This document shows positions 28,901-32,863 of a DNA stretch of 64,000 nt, piece after piece. A model generated the notes under the pieces. That model was not told the DNA's origin, searched no databases, and saw only the letters and a list, made by a program, of their open reading frames with translations. The number at the start of each line of letters is the position of its first letter. Position 1 is the first letter of the stretch. Source of the stretch: an uncultured Flavobacteriaceae bacterium (lineage in GTDB: Bacteria; Bacteroidota; Bacteroidia; Flavobacteriales; Flavobacteriaceae). The stretch covers positions 62,001 to 126,000 of the forward strand of contig CALKOU010000005.1 of the NCBI GenBank assembly GCA_938092005.1, given 5' to 3'. The translations under genes were made by a program, and so were the position numbers.

Positions 28901-29642
28901 TGTGTTTGATCTTGATGAAGCTGCTATATTATGTCTTAATGCAGGAACTCAGAGGATTGAAGTTCGCAACCCTTTAGCAACATATAGCTATACTTGGAAA
29001 TATACGAGTGCTGCTGGAGGAGAGGTTGATTTAACCGACGTAACGCGTCAAATTGATGCTACTAAAGCAGGTGTTTATACTGTTACAGCTATAGACGTCC
29101 TCGGTAATGGTTGTCGAAATTCCAAGTCTATAACGCTGACCGCTTCAAACGCACCCGCTTTTACAAGAAACGATATTACAATTTCAGATGATATCTTTAA
29201 CGCTGCTAATTCGATTCAAATCGATACCGCTAACCTTGGTATTGGTGATTATGAATTTGCGCTTAACAACGGTGCATATCAAGACAGTCCTGTTTTTAAT
29301 AATGTAAAATCCGGAATACACACCATCATTATTAGAGACAAAAACGGATGTGGCCTTAGTTCGTTAGAGGTTACCGTATTAGGATACCCTAAGTTCTTTT
29401 CGCCCAATCAGGACGGGTTTAACGACTGGTGGCAAATTCTTGTAGATAGAGATAGAGTTTATGAAATTTCTAAGATTTACATTTTTGATCGTTATGGGCG
29501 GCTACTAAAACAATTGAATGGAAATGATCGTGGTTGGGACGGCACATTTAAAGGAAATCCCATGCCTGCCGATGACTATTGGTTTAAAGCAATCCTAGAT
29601 GACGGCAGAAGCTTTACGGGACACTTTAGTTTGGTGCGCTAA
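25938..29642 (+). CDS. T9SS type B surface adhesin with C-type-lectin-like domain (module 2)
   Basis: 1234 residues. Signal peptide (about 1-23), then a region homologous to the central part of the module 1 adhesin: a C-type-lectin-like domain at about 137-310 with HFWLGLRQ, EPN at 252, EDYGQF and WND at 282. Repeated gliding-adhesin modules follow (about 365-1130, each beginning near a CDD or C-D motif), ending in a type B sorting domain (FFSPNQDGFNDWWQIL ... MPADDYWFKA ... FTGHFSLVR). The start is TTG at 25938; no ATG fits the signal peptide. It lacks the IgGFc-like and thrombospondin-3 parts of its paralogue. A perfect terminator follows the stop. Confidence 0.9.
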   Translation: MKSYTHCLVFFSLFCSSFLALASPLSFLQNELPQAPTLNAVTVYCQTAIPTVESLKTRYGNNIRVYTSETSSTFLEDRVRLNHNQTYFISGYDPTRGESVSRSQTEVFISNPQLQASRNNVCAGDEVRLTASGVPQTVQDFELANPNFERFLDYNGASYFLRRESMSWTDAYTLIQSLGAGATMYIINDKAEEDNVFNALSSLGVTGTPDIHFWLGLRQIPGLNPDNTTDGGWQWLDGRMLTDDLANWSPGEPNDVGTEGTLNVEDGGEDYGQFDFGEIKTWNDMRESNPSGNSWPVFEFTGATRATWGQIDPVTGEDVTFADSEKSVIEITPLETTTYFYEFRTAGIVCREEIVVTVIDTPELLPANNFELCASPTETIPERDRSLNFDLSVQETAIINGMLNLEILFFTSQFNAENLTGAIDTSIPFANTINPQPIYYRTRNTITGCPSIETGTFNLNVASPPEITIPPHYECDDATSGSDTDQIQEFDLTLNDARIFQLMGATPSEYSISYHLSMADAGDLTQTGINQYTTLTSDAGEKIIYVRMVDDDLGCYRITNAFRVVVSPLPVLINNVVVHEECDETTDVVDGRLRTNLTYFNHLISSNHENERFTYFTSPDYNPASEIPDPTSYFNTDAFDNPILPTDDIYVKVNSILPANVFAPYGSCSRNAKIELEVSNSQIDPSFNLDFYMCETEPRGPDGSTTFPASIFTDIRAALINENPSFSAPNVNFRYFANLIDAAEKKGDISPLVDYTNRNPIPSERNWTDEIWVSVETEDNDTLSCVGLKKVATLHIERLPIAHEVTALRACDDNGDGFAAFDTSTVNDELLGTQTAVNVSFFDEATGALLFNDALPNPYVSTSKTILIKVENNPSTVTPACFDEIAFELIVDRVPVFNAVPALESCDDTDGIIDGAAVFDTQSLNDAILQGQTNVAVNYYSPDGDLLPSPLPVNFTTEATTLTVTLVNTVNPDCTVSGLVGFNVLQSPVFDLDEAAILCLNAGTQRIEVRNPLATYSYTWKYTSAAGGEVDLTDVTRQIDATKAGVYTVTAIDVLGNGCRNSKSITLTASNAPAFTRNDITISDDIFNAANSIQIDTANLGIGDYEFALNNGAYQDSPVFNNVKSGIHTIIIRDKNGCGLSSLEVTVLGYPKFFSPNQDGFNDWWQILVDRDRVYEISKIYIFDRYGRLLKQLNGNDRGWDGTFKGNPMPADDYWFKAILDDGRSFTGHFSLVR

Positions 29643-29645
29643 CAA

Positions 29646-29670
29646 AAAACCCCTCTTCTTGAGGGGTTTT
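29646..29670. terminator. Bidirectional terminator after the adhesin gene
   Basis: AAAACCCCTC (29646-29655), loop TTCTT, GAGGGGTTTT (29661-29670): a perfect 10-bp stem with A/T tracts on both sides. It ends the adhesin transcript and, on the other strand, was probably the original terminator of the tRNA-Met gene before the element inserted. Confidence 0.85.
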
Positions 29671-29673
29671 AAG

Positions 29674-29713
29674 GGTGGTCCCACCTGGGCTCGAACCAGG
29701 GACCAACTGATTA
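29674..29713 (-). repeat. Left attachment repeat (displaced tRNA-Met 3' half)
   Basis: Identical for 40 bp to 32692-32731. After two mismatches six more bases match. Beyond the repeat (29714-29760) the minus strand reads like a distorted tRNA: a GTT anticodon loop (CTGTTAA), a D-arm-like GCTCAGTGGTTAGT, and a 6-bp hairpin AATTGC-GCA-GCAATT in the D-loop position, but no matching 5' acceptor strand. The base after the acceptor end gives CCC rather than CCA. Confidence 0.85.
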
Positions 29714-29803
29714 ACAGTCAGATGCTATCTAATTGCTGCGCAATTTACTAACCACTGAGCCTTAGATACTTAGCAATAACTTAGAAATAGATGTTTAAGT
29801 TAA

Positions 29804-29821
29804 TTGCCATATAGTTGCCAA
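29804..29821 (+). repeat. Left integrase arm-type site (probable)
   Basis: TTGCCATATAGTTGCCAA, containing TTGCCA twice 11 bases apart. It matches 17 of 18 bases at 32599-32616 at the other end of the element. Its second half contains the TTG start codon of the integrase, so binding there could repress integrase expression. Confidence 0.65.
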
Positions 29822-30879
29822 ATAATAGCCTCTCCTATCCAAAAGCATGCAGACGATATGATGGTCTGTATTACATAGATTTTAAGTTAAATAATAAACG
29901 TTACAGGGTGTTTAGTGGTGCTAAGATAAATTCATCTCTTAGTCCTAACTCGTATCCTGCTAAGCTAAAAAGGTCTAAGACAGAGTTACTTGCTAAAGAA
30001 GTATATAATTACTTAGTAAGAAATAATTACTTAGTAAGAAATAATTACAGCTTTAAAAAGAAGCTAAATAGTGTAGAGTTATATGACAGTCTAATATGTA
30101 GTAAGCTGTCTGAGCCACTTAGTACAACATACTACAAGACCTTAAAAGACTTATCTGATAAACTAAGGAGTGAACTTGTAAGTAAAGGAGAAGTAAGTAC
30201 TCGCTTCTTAGATGGTATAGTACTAAGGCATAAAAACAACACAAGCTATAATACTACAAGAAGACACTTAAATGTACTTGTCAATTATCTGTATGATAAT
30301 GGCTTTCCTATACATAAGTCTAAGCTAAAGACAAGAAAGCAAGAGGAGGTATTGCATAAGCCAATAAGTGATGTTAGCAGTGTATTAGAATTAGTAAAGT
30401 CATATAATAATAACCTCCACATATGTTGCTTGCTTACCTATGGATGTTTACTCAGACCCCACCAAGAAATAAGGCTACTAAAGTGGGGAGATTTTAGTGA
30501 TGATTTAAGCCATATAAGGCTCTCAGGAGTCAGAGTAAAGTCTAAACGCAACAGAGTAGTTCCTGTGCCATTATATGTCCGCAAACAGCTTGTAAAAGGT
30601 AATAGCAATGACAATATATTCTCAGGGAGTATCAAGCCATACAATAGAAGCTATTTCTCGCTTGTTTGGAAGCGTTTTAAGAGGTTAAATGAAGATATTG
30701 ATAGCGATGTTACTCTTTACTCGTTTAGACACACAGGGGCTATAGAAATATTCAAGCGTACAGGCTCATTACACAAGCTACAAAGAGCAATGGGACACTC
30801 AAGTTTAAACGTGTCCTTAACCTACTTAAGAGGTTTAGAAGTAGCAGAACTAAAAGAAGAAGATATGCTGATGGTTTAA
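29815..30879 (+). CDS. Tyrosine recombinase/integrase
   Basis: 354 residues. An N-terminal arm-binding-like region (RRYDGLYYIDFKLNNKRYRV), a core-binding SAM-like region (about 85-175) and a C-terminal catalytic domain. Catalytic residues: Arg214 (LLRPHQEIRLLKW), Arg305-His306 in YSFRHTGA (Tyr302 stands where many relatives have His), GH at 327-328 and the nucleophile Tyr337 (LTYLRG). The only usable start is TTG at 29815, right after an in-frame TAG and inside the arm site. An 18-bp tandem duplication (30007-30024 and 30025-30042) repeats the residues NYLVRN. The stop overlaps that of the convergent SGNH gene. Codon use is strongly AT-biased compared with flanking genes. Confidence 0.92.
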   Translation: MPNNSLSYPKACRRYDGLYYIDFKLNNKRYRVFSGAKINSSLSPNSYPAKLKRSKTELLAKEVYNYLVRNNYLVRNNYSFKKKLNSVELYDSLICSKLSEPLSTTYYKTLKDLSDKLRSELVSKGEVSTRFLDGIVLRHKNNTSYNTTRRHLNVLVNYLYDNGFPIHKSKLKTRKQEEVLHKPISDVSSVLELVKSYNNNLHICCLLTYGCLLRPHQEIRLLKWGDFSDDLSHIRLSGVRVKSKRNRVVPVPLYVRKQLVKGNSNDNIFSGSIKPYNRSYFSLVWKRFKRLNEDIDSDVTLYSFRHTGAIEIFKRTGSLHKLQRAMGHSSLNVSLTYLRGLEVAELKEEDMLMV

Positions 30880-31877
30880 AATATATTTAACTCTTTACAT
30901 TTTTTATAAATCAAATTACCAATAACTGTTTTTGTAGCGCTTGTATAGTGTACGTTGTCTGATAATAATTGAGGTGGTACCACACCTAGCGCTATCGCAT
31001 CTAAATCAGCCTGCGTTGGTGTTAAACCTGCATCATCCAAGCCCCAGCAACTTACTACAGTATCACCTCCAGTGGCATATATTGGGGAAGCTAAATACTC
31101 CCTTAAAGAAATAAACAATCTGCCAAATTCCTTACGCATAGCCTTTTCATAATCTGCTCTATAGGCTGCTGAACCTGATGATAAACCTAATATAACCGTA
31201 TGTTTTGCTTGACTATGCTCTATTAGATACTTGTGTTGTTTAATAAGCTCATCAATATCGTTATACCCGCCGTTTTGTCCAATAAATATAACTTGCAAAT
31301 GAGGCTTGTTTTTGTTTATATCAAAATCTGTGCGTATTGCTGTTGGTCTATTTATAACTACCTCACTGCCTGCCTCGGCCCTTGTAAATTCCCAATCACC
31401 TGTTAAATCCGAATGCCCCGAGCCAGTCCATTGTAAAGTGCCTTGTACATCGCCTATAAAACAAGGATTAAAGTGTGCGCCGCCTTGTAGTAAAGGAGTT
31501 ACAGTATGCCCTAGAGCTGTATCTAAACCGCCATCCACATCTCTATCAGCTATTAACACGGGTGTAGTACCTGCTGGTATAGTAATATTATTAATTAGTA
31601 TAACGTCACCCCCTTGTCTTGCTAATATAGTTCTCACATTTTCGCCGCCTGTGCCGCCGTTGTATACATTCATTCCCGACAAAGCACCTAGTAATGTAGT
31701 CCAGCCACCTCCTGCCGTTAAGCTGTCGCCCCAGCAAGTTATATAAGGGCTTAACAGGCCTAAATCTTCCTGCACCTCCCCTGTGCTTGTTTGATTTAAC
31801 AATAAACCATCTTTATTCTCTTGTCCAAAAGTCCCAAAAGAAACAAGTATAGCGAGTATTAATAGTATGTTTTTCAT
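30876..31877 (-). CDS. Secreted SGNH/GDSL-type hydrolase, element cargo
   Basis: 333 residues with a signal peptide (about 1-18, ending TFGQ). SGNH blocks are visible: block I CWGDSLTAGGGW (nucleophile Ser), block II-like YNGGTGGENVRTI, block III IGQNGGYND (Gly and Asn) and block V DNVHYT (Asp and His). SGNH enzymes are esterases or lipases on lipids, acetylated sugars or peptidoglycan; the substrate here cannot be told. A ~115-residue insert between blocks II and III is unusual. It is the only gene between the integrase 3' end and a diverged copy of that 3' end, and its stop codon lies within the integrase stop region. Related proteins occur in Bacteroidetes phages, so a particle or surface role is possible. 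Confidence 0.75.
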   Translation of the reverse strand: MKNILLILAILVSFGTFGQENKDGLLLNQTSTGEVQEDLGLLSPYITCWGDSLTAGGGWTTLLGALSGMNVYNGGTGGENVRTILARQGGDVILINNITIPAGTTPVLIADRDVDGGLDTALGHTVTPLLQGGAHFNPCFIGDVQGTLQWTGSGHSDLTGDWEFTRAEAGSEVVINRPTAIRTDFDINKNKPHLQVIFIGQNGGYNDIDELIKQHKYLIEHSQAKHTVILGLSSGSAAYRADYEKAMRKEFGRLFISLREYLASPIYATGGDTVVSCWGLDDAGLTPTQADLDAIALGVVPPQLLSDNVHYTSATKTVIGNLIYKKCKELNIF

Positions 31878-31911
31878 AACAAGTTAGTTTAACTCAAACA
31901 TAAGAAATTAA

Positions 31912-31977
31912 AGTCTAACCTATTTAAGAGGATTAGAAGTAGTAGAACTAAAAGAAGAAGATATGCCTAAGGTTTAA
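31912..31977 (+). pseudogene. Remnant of a second integrase (C-terminal 21 codons)
   Basis: Reads SLTYLRGLEVVELKEEDMPK plus V and stop, against SLTYLRGLEVAELKEEDMLMV in the intact integrase. At DNA level about 56 of 62 bases match from TAACCTA to the stop. It starts just before the catalytic Tyr codon; an in-frame TAA immediately precedes it, so it cannot be expressed as part of a longer protein. It marks the far side of the SGNH cargo gene. Confidence 0.8.
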
Positions 31978-32221
31978 GACTTGTAGGAAAAGATTACATA
32001 TGCGTTCATAAATATTTGTAATTGTAGAAAAGTAATACTTGAAAACAGCAATATATCGTAAGATGTTTATGTGTTTAGATAATATATAGTTTCCTACTAC
32101 TTAAGTAGTCCTTAGTTATAAAATAACCTTTATATATAGTTGTATACAGGGTAAAACTATCTAATAAATATCCAATATACATTTGTTTACGTTATGTGTT
32201 ATAGAAACATAATTTAACTAT
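31978..32221. other. AT-rich noncoding stretch with a 14-bp palindrome
   Basis: No ORF is evident. ACTACTTAAGTAGT (32096-32109) is a perfect palindrome that could bind a dimeric regulator. TACATTTG at 32178-32185 is a good -7 promoter box 36 bases before the next gene. Confidence 0.5.
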
Positions 32222-32485
32222 ATGTCCTTTAATAGTAATACAGCAAGAGCAGCAGGACAAAAGAGTAAGAGAGGTAAAGCTACGTATACTACTGAGATAC
32301 GAGAGAAGCTAAACAACTTAACAGACTACTTAATAGAAGACTTAAACATACAAGAGTTAGACACTAATGAGAAAATAGCATTACTAAGAATATTACTCGC
32401 ATTTACGCTCCCTAAACCAAAAATAAATAACGAAACACAAGAGCAGAAGCACTTCACAGTTGAGGTTATTGATAAGTTAGTATAA
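32222..32485 (+). CDS. Small protein resembling phage small-terminase-like proteins
   Basis: 87 residues, starting MSFNSNTARAAGQKSKRGK, then a helical stretch TTEIREKLNNLTDYLIED and LDTNEKIALLRILLAFTLPK. The pattern (basic Gly/Ser/Lys-rich start, a TT-E-REK helix, a second helix ending LLAF-LPK) is like short proteins next to terminases in Bacteroidetes phages, from memory and not tested. It could equally be a small DNA-binding regulator. A TACATTTG box lies upstream. Confidence 0.55.
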   Translation: MSFNSNTARAAGQKSKRGKATYTTEIREKLNNLTDYLIEDLNIQELDTNEKIALLRILLAFTLPKPKINNETQEQKHFTVEVIDKLV

Positions 32486-32502
32486 GACATTTATATTTGG
32501 AT

Positions 32503-32595
32503 ATGGAATTAGGCATTTCAAAAGAAGTTATAGTTGGCATTGCTTTAGTCATTTATGGCTTAATACTTTATTTGTTATTTAAATCAAAAAAATAG
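32503..32595 (+). CDS. 30-residue single-span membrane peptide
   Basis: ATG at 32503 to TAG at 32593-32595. The peptide begins MELGISKE, has one hydrophobic span (VIVGIALVIYGLILYLLF) and ends KSKK, a normal positive-inside anchor. It lies 17 bases after the terminase-like gene and ends four bases before the right arm site. The composition is too protein-like to be dismissed, but nothing proves expression. Confidence 0.45.
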   Translation: MELGISKEVIVGIALVIYGLILYLLFKSKK

Positions 32596-32598
32596 CAG

Positions 32599-32616
32599 TT
32601 GCCAAATAGTTGCCAA
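32599..32616 (+). repeat. Right integrase arm-type site (probable)
   Basis: TTGCCAAATAGTTGCCAA, 17 of 18 identical to 29804-29821, again with two TTGCCA units 11 bases apart. Confidence 0.65.
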
Positions 32617-32660
32617 GAATTAGTAGCTTTACCGTAGGTTCTTTGCTAAGCCGTCTAAAC

Positions 32661-32685
32661 AAAAAACCCCTCCGTAAAGAAGGGG
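32661..32685 (-). terminator. Terminator downstream of tRNA-Met
   Basis: On the minus strand CCCCT ... AGGGG (32667-32671 with 32681-32685) followed by a T-run. It lies in element DNA and so replaces the original terminator now stranded at 29646-29670. Confidence 0.65.
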
Positions 32686-32690
32686 CGTGT

Positions 32691-32767
32691 TGGTGGTCCC
32701 ACCTGGGCTCGAACCAGGGACCAACTGATTATGAGTCAGCTACTCTAACCAACTGAGCTATAGGACC
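32691..32767 (-). tRNA. tRNA-Met (anticodon CAT)
   Basis: A complete cloverleaf on the minus strand: acceptor GGTCCTA with TGGGACC (one G-T pair), D-arm GCTC/GAGT, anticodon stem GCTGA/TCAGT with loop CTCATAA, T-arm CCTGG-TTCGAGC-CCAGG, discriminator A and encoded CCA at 32691-32693. The CAT anticodon and TCATAA loop suggest elongator Met; a lysidine-modified Ile tRNA cannot be fully excluded. It is the integration site of the adjacent element. Confidence 0.93.
32692..32731 (-). repeat. Right attachment repeat within tRNA-Met
   Basis: The 40-bp partner of 29674-29713; it restores the 3' half of the tRNA gene. Confidence 0.85.
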
Positions 32768-32863
32768 TGATAAGGCAAAAATACACAATAATCTATGAGT
32801 TTTTCATCTGTTGTAAAACATTTTGTTACTACGCCCTAAATCCTTTAACATAAAGCTGTTCTC

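Larger units (their letters stand above)
29674..32731. mobile_element. Small tRNA-Met-integrated element (about 3.06 kb)
   Basis: Bounded by a 40-bp perfect direct repeat, 29674-29713 and 32692-32731, which is the 3' half of tRNA-Met from the anticodon loop to the acceptor end. The right copy completes the intact tRNA; the left copy is the displaced original 3' end. Just inside lie matching 18-bp repeats (29804-29821 and 32599-32616). Contents: a tyrosine integrase, a secreted SGNH hydrolase, an integrase-tail remnant, a small terminase-like protein and a 30-codon membrane ORF. The DNA is clearly more AT-rich than its surroundings, with AGA, TTA and AGT codons frequent. No relaxase, replication or capsid gene is present, so it would depend on host or helper functions. 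Confidence 0.85.

Noticed and set aside
29673-29770. Apparent tRNA-Asn (GTT anticodon) on the minus strand
   Set aside because: The 3' half is complete, but the 5' acceptor strand is missing, the D-loop holds a hairpin insertion and the first anticodon-stem pair is T-T. It is better explained as a displaced tRNA-Met 3' end joined to element sequence.
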